Assembly: GCA_035380245.1 (NCBI GenBank)
Contig: DAOSXA010000001.1
Coordinates: 874,716-938,715, forward strand
DNA length: 64,000 bases
DNA from: Candidatus Zixiibacteriota bacterium
GTDB lineage: Bacteria; Zixibacteria; MSB-5A5; GN15; FEB-12
Direction of reading: 5' to 3'
Position numbers and translations under genes: made by a program. Within the stretch, counting starts at the first letter, position 1. Every line of letters starts with the position of its first letter. Positions 8,735-18,217 of this stretch are shown piece by piece. The notes under the pieces were generated by a model, which ran no database searches, was not told where the DNA came from, and saw only the letters and a list, made by a program, of their open reading frames with translations.

Positions 8735-9115
8735 CTACCAGATAATACCCTCAATGTCGATCAAGGGAGTATCTTCAAGACCGTGAACCCGGCGCAGATA
8801 CTCGCGCCACTCGATCTTGTCGGCGTAGTTGAAGTCGAAGTCGAACAACTTCTCCAGCAGATCCGGGATTTCCCGGTCGTAGTAATCCATGAGAATGCCG
8901 TTGATACGACCAATCAACTCTGAGGGCGGCACATCCACGACCAGCGACACATCGATCGGATTGACCTGACCGAAGCGACGGTTGTACTCCAGGATCAGGT
9001 CGACGATCGGATAATCATCACCGATCATATAGAAATGAGGGGCGTGAAAACCCTTGTCGCGGATCAACAGCACGACCAACAAGTCGGCCGCTTCCTGAAG
9101 CTGCTTCGAATACAA
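8735..9115 (-). CDS. Hypothetical protein upstream of DUF58
   Basis: 126 residues from a TTG start at 9115, preceded by GAGGAG with 7-base spacing; the longer frame up to 9202 lacks a ribosome site. It is soluble and acidic with no membrane segment. It contains a stretch like YMIGDDYPIVDLILEYNRRFG and an aromatic/acidic segment FDFDFNYADKIEWREYL. No known family is recognised. It lies 67 bases upstream of the DUF58 gene, so a joint role is possible. Confidence 0.7.
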   Translation of the reverse strand: MYSKQLQEAADLLVVLLIRDKGFHAPHFYMIGDDYPIVDLILEYNRRFGQVNPIDVSLVVDVPPSELIGRINGILMDYYDREIPDLLEKLFDFDFNYADKIEWREYLRRVHGLEDTPLIDIEGIIW

Positions 9116-9239
9116 AACAACTCTCCTCGTCTTGCCCCAGTCCAAAGGCCGGAGGGGCATTTGTCTACGTACGAACGTTGGTCCTGGCTCGGAAGCAGAC
9201 AACCACCCGAACCGGACATCAGTCCGTCGCAGAGTTATT

Positions 9240-9570
9240 GATTTTTGTTCTCGAATGATCTAAGCAGAGAAAAACGAGGAAAGTTAGAGAGCGGAGACGT
9301 GCGCGTCGGCACGCCTGAGTGTAACACCTGGTTCTTCTTCTGCTCAACCCCATCCGGAGCGCTCTATGCTCCGCCTGAAACGTTTCGTGAGCGCTAGCAT
9401 AGAACCGATCCTGTCCCTCTATAGGGACTTCGTTGCTTTAGCCGATTCATGTCGGCTCCTGTTCTTGATTGTGCCCGTTCGCCGAGGCGAGGCCGCCGGG
9501 CCGAATCGTTTTCTCCCGCGGTCCGGGAGGATTCAAATAAACGTAACTCTGCTCCTCTATGAGCAGGTCC
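9240..9570. other. Gene-free stretch with a cluster of short hairpins
   Basis: No credible gene lies between 9116 and 9882. Five short stem-loops occur in about 210 bases: CGGAGC-gctctat-GCTCCG (9355-9373), GTCCCT-ctat-AGGGAC (9413-9428), GCCGA-ttcatg-TCGGC (9441-9456), CTCCCG-cggtc-CGGGAG (9513-9529) and CTGCTC-ctctat-GAGCAG (9549-9566). Three share a (C)TCTAT loop sequence although their stems differ. Confidence 0.5.
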
Positions 9571-9822
9571 TGATCCCGTGTTTTCGTTATACGGATGAGC
9601 GGCGCAAAGGATACACTTCTTTCCAGATCCTGTCAAGCGGAAAAATGGAGAATGATTGTTGGCGTAAAAAAGCAGTTATGTTGAAATACCACACTTGATC
9701 AGACATCATGTGTTGCTCTCAAACTCCAACACCAACAACATTGATCCCAAGAGACAAAATACCTCTTGGAGTAAGGTTCAAGCTACTCATCTGCTGTTGA
9801 ACTTATACCTCCCCGATGCAAG

Positions 9823-9852
9823 AAGGCAGGCTCCGGTGAGCCTGCCTTTGTT
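9823..9852. terminator. Strong terminator hairpin, possibly bidirectional
   Basis: A perfect 10-bp stem, AAGGCAGGCT/AGCCTGCCTT, with a 6-base loop. It is followed by TTGTT on the plus strand and TTCTTG on the minus strand. It lies 30 bases past the stop of the minus-strand gene at 9883, which it probably terminates. Confidence 0.7.
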
Positions 9853-9882
9853 AGAGACAGAGAGAGAGGAGGTCTTGGGGGA

Positions 9883-10215
9883 TTATTGAAAAGCCGTCCG
9901 CATGGGACGGACATGATTGCAAAATCTTACGGCCGTATTTATAGCCGCTTGCTGCGAAGGTTGGACATCCCGTTCACCGACTTCCGTATCTGGCTGTTGC
10001 GCTGTTGCCTCGCAATAGTCCGACAGCGGGCAATTGTCTGATCCGGGCGTTATTTCCATGCAATTCCAGTCTGCAATTGCGGGTTCATTGCTATTGCCGT
10101 TGTAATTATTACCGGTGAGCATGGGTTGTCCGGAGAAGAGGGTCAGGTGAATGGCAATAACAATCGCAAGAGTGACAACTTGAGCGACTCTGATATTGGG
10201 ATTGTTTTGTTGCAT
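9883..10215 (-). CDS. Small exported hypothetical protein
   Basis: 110 residues with a strong AAGGAGAG ribosome site 5 bases before the ATG. Residues ~10-28 form a hydrophobic segment (VVTLAIVIAIHLTLFSG), either a signal peptide or a membrane anchor. The rest is polar and Asn-rich, with four cysteines (WNCMEI, NCPLSDYC, RFC) that could form disulfides. The family is not recognised. It lies 260 bases downstream of the 1289-aa secreted protein, and the gap between them (10216-10476) shows no further gene. Confidence 0.65.
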   Translation of the reverse strand: MQQNNPNIRVAQVVTLAIVIAIHLTLFSGQPMLTGNNYNGNSNEPAIADWNCMEITPGSDNCPLSDYCEATAQQPDTEVGERDVQPSQQAAINTAVRFCNHVRPMRTAFQ

Positions 10216-10476
10216 AACTCTCTCCTTTTCCGACCTGTCCCGGTCTGTAAATAGGACAAGACAACCCCATATTTGGATTAATTGAGGGAGGCCGTGTTGT
10301 ACGGCTTCTATTATAAGTTGCTAATGAAAATATATCGCGCATATAGCAATTCTTGGAACAGCTACGATATAGGCAACATCTGTGGCAGTGAGCCTTCTAC
10401 GAAAACGAGGAGTCATTAATCGCTTAAGCTAAAGAACTGCCAATCCAACATAGTGGACTAAATTTTAAAAGAGCCA

Positions 10477-13400
10477 TTATCTTAACAATAGCATCTTTTT
10501 GGATTCGGAATAACTCTCCGTAATAATCCGATAGAAGTAAACTCCAGATGCAACAGGCTGGCCTGAGTCATTAGTACCGTCCCATGTAACAACCTTCCGG
10601 CCAGGCGATAGTCGCTCGTTAACCAAAGTGCGAGTTTGTTGCCCTAGAACATCATATATCTGAACCCGAACAAAACACGATCTCTGGATATCAAACTCAA
10701 TCTGAGTCACCGGATTAAATGGATTTGGGTAATTCTGGCCAAGGCAAAACGAACTCGGTCTGCTGGAATTCTCTATCTCAAAGATGTCCATTGCTCCGAT
10801 GAAGTTCTTTCCCTCAAATGAACCGTCAATTACTACAGCGTCATAAATATCTCCATTCACGTTATCTCTCCATACCTGATAGGAACCTGGCTCAACCACG
10901 AACCGGTATAGTCCGGCCTCATTCGTGAGAGTTGAGTCTATCCCAGGGTCACTCATCGCCTGACTTCCATACGAATTGATGTAGACCCAGGCGGTTGCCA
11001 AGGCCTCGCCATCAGAGGAAGATACAACCTGCCCTGCAATATGAAATAGGTCTACCGAGTCGGTCTCCTTCGCAGAATATCCGCACGCGTTAGCACACCG
11101 CAATCCGACTACATATTTCCCTGCTTGAGAAAGGTCGTACTGATCTAGGGGTAGGATATATCTAAGACTATTCTTACTCGTAGTAAGGGCCGTGTCACCA
11201 AACGGTGTCGGTTGACTGATACTCACTTCATACATGTCTGCACCTTCAATATCTTCCCAACTTATATTCATAGCGTTCACCAAGGGCGATATGAGAGGAT
11301 ATGTTTGCGTTGGGACAACACAACTGGGTGTGAAGCAACTGACCTTACTCCACGAACTACAATAGCACGTATTGCATGATCTTACTCGCCAGTAGTACAT
11401 CCGTCCTCCAGATAACCCCGATGCCAACAATGCTGTATCAGCCACTGTCTCCGTGCCAATTGTTGAGAAAAGAGAATCATCGTCCAACTGTAACTCATAA
11501 TACTCTGTTATCGCACCTGCATACAACTGCGTTCCGTCCTGCCAACTGAGAGTTATGGGTAGATCAATATCGAATGCGCCACTGTCCGGGCCGAGTAGAA
11601 CGGGCCTGTCCGGTTGAGAGTATTTGAAAATGTCGATGGAGACGATTTCACTGGTATCGCAATCACTAATCGTACGCAAATTGAGTGTGACAGGGCCAAG
11701 TCCACACGTACTAACAAGAGTATCGTCCCATGAATTATTGAGCCACCATTGAGTGCCGAAACAGTCTGCTTGATAGAGGTAGCCAATTGCTCCCGGTACG
11801 GGGGGAAACGCAATATACACGGGCGGACATTCACTTGTGGCATACGGTTCTGGAGGTTCAACGTCACTACATGTGGTCGTGAACCAACGGTAAGGACTCC
11901 AACCGCTATTGCCACAGTCAGTCCAGACTCTTACTCGCCACCAGTATCGTTTTCCTGCCTTCAAATCTATCGGACAGTAATAGGACAAGGCTGGATCAGA
12001 TATCACGACATCATCACAAGCCGTGGGATAACTCTCCTCCAAACCATATTGAATGCGATAATCTGTGGCACCCGGGATGTCGTCCCAGTCGAAGCAAATA
12101 TCTTGATCGACGCCTGCTGCTCCATCTACTGGGGTCATATTTTGAACCACGTCCGGTGAGTCCTCACAGATGAATACTTGATATGTCTCCGCAAACTCTG
12201 GGCCACCATTTCCTCCATTATCAATAGCATATACTTGAACATCATAATAGCCCTGTGTGACAGGCAGAACGAAAACGAATTCTTGCCTGTAATAGTCTAC
12301 AACAGGGTGTTGCGAACGAATGTCACCCTCAATCCAGTTTGCATAATTCTGCGGTTTACAGAATATCTGGTGAATACCAGATTCATCGGTTGCCTTTACG
12401 TATGCAGTAGCAATGTTCTTGCTAGCCGAGTAAGAGAAGTGGTACTCGGGAAGGTGGATTACTGCATCTTCCGTCATATATGTGCTGGCGCCACCCTCTA
12501 GTCCACACTGTACTACTGGAGCAGTCCCAGTATTAGGATTACTCAACACCTGTTCAATCGCATACAATATGTCATGGTCTGCCAAGTTTGCTGTAACACT
12601 GACATCATAATTGGAACCGTCTTTTCCCCAAACCCACAGACCATTTCTCTCATAAGCATATTCTACTAATCCGTCACATCTCAAATCCTTAACCTCATCA
12701 ACATCTATCGTGAGCCCCGGTGATGTCGTGTAGTTCAAGATGTCAAGAGCCAAAGTGGGATATCCGATGTCGCGGCCAATGAATTCAGTTGCCGTATCCA
12801 TCACGTTTCTTCGTTCTTCAAATGAGAGCCTCCTATTGCTTGGTTGATAGGATCCCCAAAATTCCAAGTCGTTCGGATTATCAATCATGCGAGACCAGTT
12901 GTTGTCATAAATCCCTCCCCCATTGTCGCCGTCTTGTCCAACTTCGACACACCTCAGGTGTCCCTCAGAATCGACACCGGCACAGAGCCCCGTATGCCCT
13001 AGCCAGCCGAAGAGCCCCCACCCAATGCTATTCTCTCTATAGCCTGGATCGCCATATTCCTGAACGATCGAATAGGAGTCGTTCTTGTCTGGCGTGAATG
13101 TGGCAGCCTCGCGCGCTGGGGGGATAGCCCTTGATACTGAGAAAGACTCGAGCCATTGTGTCTCTGAGGAAGACAAGCTTCGCGCTGACGTGACGTTCAG
13201 TATCTTCTTTGCATCAGATTGATCGATGATGGGCTTAAGTCGTCTTAGAATCAGTTCCGTTTGTACGCGGCTAGACTCGGTGCGTAGCATATCCATGAGA
13301 ATCGACTTCACGAGTGCTATGTGCTCCTGTTTGTTTAGAAAGAAACTAGCTTCTATAGCGATAGACTGTGATTCTGCATTGTTCGAATGCAGAAGTGCGA

Positions 13401-14346
13401 AGATCAGCCCTGTTTGTTTCCTTATCGCTATATCCACGCACCCTTCATCAAACCGATTCTCATTCTGTACCAGATACTTGAGTGCCTCAATACCTCCTAT
13501 ATCCCCCAAGGCGGTAGCCGCGGAACTGAATATGTATTCATCTGAAATTGATGATAGTATGCCTCCTATGATATCCACGGATTCGTTGACCCCAAAGTCA
13601 GATAGTGCAATGCACGTAGATCGGATAACAGGAGAACATGTTCTTGTCGTAGTGTCATTCGCTAGTGCCATCAGAGCTGGGATTGCGTCTCTAAATTCTA
13701 TTTCGCGGATTCCCTTTATGGCCACACGCCTCAACTCAGGGTCCTCACCTGAGACTGTTGCTACTGCGGTCAACTCCTGTCCATAGTCAGCCACCCATTC
13801 TGGATTCGCATTGCCAGTAGCTATGAGTCTGCTCAGGCTGTGGCTCGCAACGATCATAGCAGCCAAACGATTTTCGTTTCTATCGTTCATCAACCCTTTT
13901 GATCTTGACCAAGAGTATGAGAACAAACGCTTGAGGTCCGTGGGTGAGTACCCCTGGACGCCGCTATTGAGAACGTTCAGCATGAAGAACTCCGCCAAGT
14001 CATCCCTCGGAGGTATTGATTGCAGTTGTTCGATCGCCACTGATGCTTCAATCTGTCCGGCCCTAATCCGCCGTCTCATCTCTGCTCCCAAATATCCAAA
14101 CAGAAGGACGCTATCTCTCGCAGCCGATGCCTGCTCAACGGTACAGAAGAGATCAGTTGTCGACAACTCCGACAGCCTCAACAAGCATTCCATCACATTC
14201 GACTGATCATTTGTATCCAATGCTCGCCTGAGTTCCGTGTACGAGGACGATGGGGACCTATCACCAACGGCAGTCTCAGAAACAGACATTTCATTGGACA
14301 GCAACGAGAAGAGAATCACGAGAATGAAAGTGGACCCTGCTTTCAT
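10477..14346 (-). CDS. Large secreted multidomain protein: HEAT repeats, permuted NlpC/P60-like domain, FN3-like domains, PNPFNP C-terminal domain
   Basis: 1289 residues. A signal peptide (STFILVILFSLLSNEMSVS) is followed by HEAT-like helical repeats to about residue 370 (DPELRRVAIKGIREIEF, AATALGDIGGIEALKYL). Near 450-580, a His (LGHTGLCAGVD) precedes a Cys (LRCDGLVEYAYERNG), the order found in permuted NlpC/P60 (YiiX/LRAT-type) cysteine hydrolases. Several FN3-like repeats follow, then a carboxypeptidase-regulatory-like domain (IAGQVVSSSDGEALATAWVY). The last ~85 residues form the FlgD-Ig/T9SS-type sorting domain (GQNYPNPFNPVTQIEFDI ... GVYFYRI). Base composition is visibly AT-richer than in neighbours, consistent with recent transfer. 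The substrate is unknown. Confidence 0.85.
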   Translation of the reverse strand: MKAGSTFILVILFSLLSNEMSVSETAVGDRSPSSSYTELRRALDTNDQSNVMECLLRLSELSTTDLFCTVEQASAARDSVLLFGYLGAEMRRRIRAGQIEASVAIEQLQSIPPRDDLAEFFMLNVLNSGVQGYSPTDLKRLFSYSWSRSKGLMNDRNENRLAAMIVASHSLSRLIATGNANPEWVADYGQELTAVATVSGEDPELRRVAIKGIREIEFRDAIPALMALANDTTTRTCSPVIRSTCIALSDFGVNESVDIIGGILSSISDEYIFSSAATALGDIGGIEALKYLVQNENRFDEGCVDIAIRKQTGLIFALLHSNNAESQSIAIEASFFLNKQEHIALVKSILMDMLRTESSRVQTELILRRLKPIIDQSDAKKILNVTSARSLSSSETQWLESFSVSRAIPPAREAATFTPDKNDSYSIVQEYGDPGYRENSIGWGLFGWLGHTGLCAGVDSEGHLRCVEVGQDGDNGGGIYDNNWSRMIDNPNDLEFWGSYQPSNRRLSFEERRNVMDTATEFIGRDIGYPTLALDILNYTTSPGLTIDVDEVKDLRCDGLVEYAYERNGLWVWGKDGSNYDVSVTANLADHDILYAIEQVLSNPNTGTAPVVQCGLEGGASTYMTEDAVIHLPEYHFSYSASKNIATAYVKATDESGIHQIFCKPQNYANWIEGDIRSQHPVVDYYRQEFVFVLPVTQGYYDVQVYAIDNGGNGGPEFAETYQVFICEDSPDVVQNMTPVDGAAGVDQDICFDWDDIPGATDYRIQYGLEESYPTACDDVVISDPALSYYCPIDLKAGKRYWWRVRVWTDCGNSGWSPYRWFTTTCSDVEPPEPYATSECPPVYIAFPPVPGAIGYLYQADCFGTQWWLNNSWDDTLVSTCGLGPVTLNLRTISDCDTSEIVSIDIFKYSQPDRPVLLGPDSGAFDIDLPITLSWQDGTQLYAGAITEYYELQLDDDSLFSTIGTETVADTALLASGLSGGRMYYWRVRSCNTCYCSSWSKVSCFTPSCVVPTQTYPLISPLVNAMNISWEDIEGADMYEVSISQPTPFGDTALTTSKNSLRYILPLDQYDLSQAGKYVVGLRCANACGYSAKETDSVDLFHIAGQVVSSSDGEALATAWVYINSYGSQAMSDPGIDSTLTNEAGLYRFVVEPGSYQVWRDNVNGDIYDAVVIDGSFEGKNFIGAMDIFEIENSSRPSSFCLGQNYPNPFNPVTQIEFDIQRSCFVRVQIYDVLGQQTRTLVNERLSPGRKVVTWDGTNDSGQPVASGVYFYRIITESYSESKKMLLLR

Positions 14347-14621
14347 GGGTTACTCCTTCATGTTGAGTACAGTATTATGGATCTCCTACCCATACCCTAG
14401 ATGTGATAACCGGAAGAGAGGTTAGAGATAGAGCTGGTAAACACGCTCTACTACAAACATATAACGCCTTTATAATAGTCCCTGAAGTCAGGTAATACAA
14501 GTACCAATTCGATCCCGATTGCTTAGCCGTCTCTCAGTTTAACCCACGACACCCCATCTCTATCAACCTCCTTGCAAACATGCTACTTGACGCGACCGAG
14601 GGGCTTCTGCCCCTGCCCCCC

Positions 14622-16682
14622 CTACACCTCCCCCAACTGCTCCAGCAATTCTTCCGCAGTCGTGGCGGGAACGCCGCAGGTGGAGTTGCAGCAGACGTAA
14701 GCTAACGTTGTACCCGCAGGGGCAACGCGGCCTTCGAACAACGGCAGCGAGGAGCGGCCGTCGGTGCTGATTGCCACGATGCGGTTCGGCAAATACTGCC
14801 CGTAAACAAGACGCAACATCGCATCACGAGTCGGGCTCGAGCCCACGACCACAATCTCAATTTTATCACTCATCGTGAAATCATAAGCCGTAACCGCCGA
14901 CACCATACCCGCCGGATAGCCGTTGACCTTGGCGGCGACAGCACGAAGACTCAACCGGGCAGTCTCCTCAAACGAGGCCACGCCGGTAATCCGGGCCAGC
15001 TTGAGCAGCACCCCAATCATAATTGAGCCCGGCGCGGGCGTCGAGCCGTCCTCTTCGTCCTGCGGCCGCACGATTAAATCCGCCTCGCCGTCGGGCCGAA
15101 GATACCAGCGTCCGGCGTCGTCCGCGAACAACTCGACGGCATTCCGGCTCAACTCCGTCGCAAAATCAATCCAGCGCTCATTGTCCAAGCCCGGATCGGA
15201 CTCGTACAGATCAGCCAGCCCGCGTGCGAAATAGGCGTAATCCTCAAGAAAAAGACCCTCGCTGTAACGCTCCTCACGGTACGAGTGAGTCAACCGTCCC
15301 TCATTATATAAGGTACTGTGCACGAACTCCGCCACGGCTTTCGCCGCTTCCAAATACTCCTCTCGGCCAGTAACCTGGAATCCCTTCGCCAGCGCAGTGA
15401 GAGCCAGACCGTTCCATGAGGTGAGGATCTTGTCGTCGGTCAAAGGCCGTACGCGTTCGTTTCTAACCACCAGTAGTTTGCTTTTCGTTCGTGCGAGAAA
15501 CGCGACTTTCTTCTCGTCGAAAAGATCATCCAGCGCCCGGCGCGATTCGGCCGTGACGTTGAGAATGTTTTTCTCCTCGAAGTTTCCCCCTGCTGTGACG
15601 TTGTAGTATCGATTGAACCGTTCCGCGTCATCGCCTAAGATCGAATCGATCTCGCCCTTATCCCAGATGTAGAATTTCCCCTCTTCTCCCTCGGAGTCGG
15701 CATCGAGCGCCGAATAGAACACCCCCTCCGGCGAGCGCATTTCGCGCAACATCCAGTCGAGCGTCTGCTCGACCACCTCACGATAGAGTGCTCGCCCGGT
15801 GATCTGAAACGCCTCAGTGTAGAGTGGGACGAGCAGGGCGTTGTCGTAGAGCATCTTTTCGAAATGCGGCACGAGCCAGACGCGGTCAGTGCTGTAGCGG
15901 GCGAAACCGCCGCCGAGCTGGTCGTAAATGCCGCCGGCGGCCATGGCGTCTAGCGACAACAGCGCGGCTTCGAGATAAGTCGTATCGCCGCTGTGGGCGT
16001 ATTGCTGCAGAAACAGCGACAACTCCAGCGCGTGCGGGAATTTAGGCTCGGAGCCAAACCCGCCGTTGATTCGGTCGAGATTGCGGCTTAACGACACCGC
16101 CGCTTTGTTCAGGATCGTTGGCTCGATATCGCCGGGATCGTCCTGCGGTCGCAGACGTGCGGCGATCTGGTCGAACACTCCCTCGGCGGACTTGATCACA
16201 CTCCCCTTGTCGGCCCGATAGACCCGCGCGATCTCGGTAATCACTTTCATGAACGAAGGCCGCCCGTAACCGTCGACCGGCGGAAAATAGGTCCCGGCGA
16301 AAAACGGTTTCAGGTCGGGGGTGAGAAACACCGACATCGGCCAGCCCCCCTGGCCGGTCATGGCCGTGGTGAATGACATGTAAATCTTGTCCAGGTCGGG
16401 GCGCTGTTCGCGGTCGACTTTGATACTGACGAAATTCTCGTTCAACACGGCGGCGACTTTCTCGTCCTCGAATGACTCACGCTCCATCACATGACACCAG
16501 TGACAAGCGGCATAACCAATCGAAAGAAAAATCGGCTTGTCCTCATCGCGAGCCCTGTTGAGAGCCTCATCTCCCCAGGGATACCAATCCACCGGATTGT
16601 GGGCGTGCGAGAGCAGATACGGCGAGTTTTCGTCTATCAGTTTATTGGTATGGGCTTGCTTCGATTTGGCCTGTTGTGGCAT
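14622..16682 (-). CDS. Thioredoxin-domain protein, YyaL/SSP411 (DUF255) family
   Basis: 686 residues, the usual family length. An N-terminal thioredoxin-like domain has the diagnostic stretch [18 protein letters not shown] and the redox motif CHWC within [17 protein letters not shown] long (alpha/alpha)6-type domain ([31 protein letters not shown]) resembles N-acylglucosamine epimerase/cellobiose epimerase folds. AAGGATA precedes the ATG. The family is widely conserved but its exact function is not established. The gene appears monocistronic. Confidence 0.93.
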   Translation of the reverse strand: MPQQAKSKQAHTNKLIDENSPYLLSHAHNPVDWYPWGDEALNRARDEDKPIFLSIGYAACHWCHVMERESFEDEKVAAVLNENFVSIKVDREQRPDLDKIYMSFTTAMTGQGGWPMSVFLTPDLKPFFAGTYFPPVDGYGRPSFMKVITEIARVYRADKGSVIKSAEGVFDQIAARLRPQDDPGDIEPTILNKAAVSLSRNLDRINGGFGSEPKFPHALELSLFLQQYAHSGDTTYLEAALLSLDAMAAGGIYDQLGGGFARYSTDRVWLVPHFEKMLYDNALLVPLYTEAFQITGRALYREVVEQTLDWMLREMRSPEGVFYSALDADSEGEEGKFYIWDKGEIDSILGDDAERFNRYYNVTAGGNFEEKNILNVTAESRRALDDLFDEKKVAFLARTKSKLLVVRNERVRPLTDDKILTSWNGLALTALAKGFQVTGREEYLEAAKAVAEFVHSTLYNEGRLTHSYREERYSEGLFLEDYAYFARGLADLYESDPGLDNERWIDFATELSRNAVELFADDAGRWYLRPDGEADLIVRPQDEEDGSTPAPGSIMIGVLLKLARITGVASFEETARLSLRAVAAKVNGYPAGMVSAVTAYDFTMSDKIEIVVVGSSPTRDAMLRLVYGQYLPNRIVAISTDGRSSLPLFEGRVAPAGTTLAYVCCNSTCGVPATTAEELLEQLGEV

Positions 16683-16813
16683 ATCGTTATCCTTATCGGC
16701 GGCCGGGATGAATGCAGGATCATGTACGGTCCAGGCCGCTGGTGCTGTAACCGATTTCAGATCGTTTTCATAGACTACAACCGGTTTTCCCCAAGAATGT
16801 TTCGAGAGAACAC

Positions 16814-16845
16814 AAGCCGCCCGGTCAATCCGGACGGCTTTCTTT
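16814..16845 (+). terminator. Terminator-like hairpin upstream of yyaL, pointing away from it
   Basis: AAGCCG-c-CCGG and CCGG-a-CGGCTT form a long stem around TCAAT, followed on the plus strand by TCTTT. No plus-strand gene is recognised just upstream (16683-16813), so it may end an antisense or small RNA or belong to the hairpin repeats. Confidence 0.45.
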
Positions 16846-16991
16846 GGACCCTCCCAGGCCTCTTGACGTTTTCCCTCAGACGAGGATAACGCACCCGTCG
16901 GTCTCCTGAACCTACGATCGGTCCTCGTCCGAAGGTCTTATACCCTTAGACAATCGTGTTCATTTCCCGGTTCCCTCCGTGGAGCCATCAT

Positions 16992-17215
16992 TCGTAGGTC
17001 GGGTTCCGGAGTGAGCGCGGGCAACGCCCCGTTAACGTAGAAACCCGACTCCCCGCGAATCATCTGATAGTACCCGCTCGTTGTTATTGCGAACGAAGAG
17101 ACACAATCTCATTCGGCAGGTTCGAAGACGGACTTGCCCTACGGATATTACAGCGGGAAAGACGTTTTCCGTGGCTGGTTGATACAGGGGCAGACGAGAC
17201 GTCTGCCGCCCACGA
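16992..17215. repeat. Palindromic repeat mosaic
   Basis: Contains copy 3 of the unit beginning TCGTAGGTCGGGTTCCGGAG and ending AGAAACCCGAC (about 16992-17070). It also holds the hairpin GGCAGG-ttcgaagacgga-CTTGCC with a CCTACG flank (17118-17145), and CAGGGGCAGACG-aga-CGTCTGCCGCCC (17187-17213), which matches the core of the 6470 repeat. No gene is seen from 16683 to 17217. Confidence 0.75.
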
Positions 17216-17217
17216 AA

Positions 17218-18162
17218 TCACCTGGAATACTTACGGGCGGCTTTTTCGAGAGCAGGATTCGTGAGTTGCCGGAGGCGATCCTTAAGGTTTTTAACGCCGG
17301 CGTCGTCGAGCTTAGCCAGGTCACGGGCGAACCGCCCCGACTCGATCCCCTTGAAAAGTTGCTCCAGCTTACGGCGGACATGTTCATCGACAATTTCCGG
17401 TCCGGCAGCGGCCGATCCCGCCTGAGCGGTTACGGAAATACGATCGTACATGCCGGTTATGCCGTGCTGTTTGATCAGCGCCACGATCAGGTCGAGTTGA
17501 TAAACCACCTCGAGATAAGCGTTCTCCGCCGGGACACCGTGGGCTACGAGGATCTCGAAACCGGCCTTGATCAAAGCCGTAAGGCCGCCGCACAACACGG
17601 CCTGCTCGCCGAACAAGTCCCCCACCGCCTCATCGCGAAAGGAAGTTTTTACGAGTCGCTTTTGGGCGAAGCCGATTCCCTCGGCCAGAGCTAACACGAT
17701 TCGAGTTGCCCGACCGCTGTAATCCTGATGAACGGCATAAAACGCCGATATATCCCGTTCCCCGAGAAATCTCTCACGCACGGTCTGTCCCGGCGCGTGC
17801 GGCGCGAGCAGGGCGATATCGACATTCGACGGCGGCTTGATCAAGCCGAAATGGATCGTGGTCGCATGCAAAAACAACAACAGAGAACCCGGCTTGAGAT
17901 TCGCCTCAATGTGGTCGGAAAAAACCCCCGCCTGCAGATGATCCGGCAGAGCCATGATCACCACCCCGGCCCCGGCCGTTGCGCGGGCCACCGTAGTAAC
18001 CTCGACGCCGTCCTTTTTCGCCTTGCGGCGGCTTTTGGAGCCTGTCCTGAGTCCGACCGTTACCGGCCAACCGGAGTCGCGCAGGTTGAGCGCAATCGCT
18101 CGCCCCTGCGAGCCGTAACCGAGCACCGCTACCGCTGCTATGTGTTTTGCCAATCCTGCCAT
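17218..18162 (-). CDS. Ketol-acid reductoisomerase-like protein (divergent IlvC homologue)
   Basis: 314 residues from the ATG at 18162. The NADP-binding start is LGYGSQGRAIALNLRDSGW, and the helical C-terminal domain keeps GDLFGEQAVLCGGLTALIKAGFE, whose Asp and Glu bind magnesium in IlvC. Several otherwise invariant positions differ. APKGPGH reads APHAPGQ, so the catalytic-site Lys is His. HELKLIV reads YQLDLIV, losing a second-helix Glu, and the SNTAEYG region reads SVTAQAG. No ilvB, ilvN, ilvD or leu gene is adjacent. It may be an altered-substrate reductoisomerase rather than the branched-chain enzyme. It is divergent from nadC, with 55 bases between the starts. Confidence 0.8.
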   Translation of the reverse strand: MAGLAKHIAAVAVLGYGSQGRAIALNLRDSGWPVTVGLRTGSKSRRKAKKDGVEVTTVARATAGAGVVIMALPDHLQAGVFSDHIEANLKPGSLLLFLHATTIHFGLIKPPSNVDIALLAPHAPGQTVRERFLGERDISAFYAVHQDYSGRATRIVLALAEGIGFAQKRLVKTSFRDEAVGDLFGEQAVLCGGLTALIKAGFEILVAHGVPAENAYLEVVYQLDLIVALIKQHGITGMYDRISVTAQAGSAAAGPEIVDEHVRRKLEQLFKGIESGRFARDLAKLDDAGVKNLKDRLRQLTNPALEKAARKYSR

Positions 18163-18217
18163 GCCGCCAATATAAAATGCCAATTGACTTTTGCCAACGG
18201 CTCTGTTCTTTAGACGT

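Noticed and set aside
9366..9698. 110-aa plus-strand ORF in the hairpin cluster
   Set aside because: It has no ribosome site and low-complexity Arg/Leu composition, and it is interrupted by stem-loop structures.
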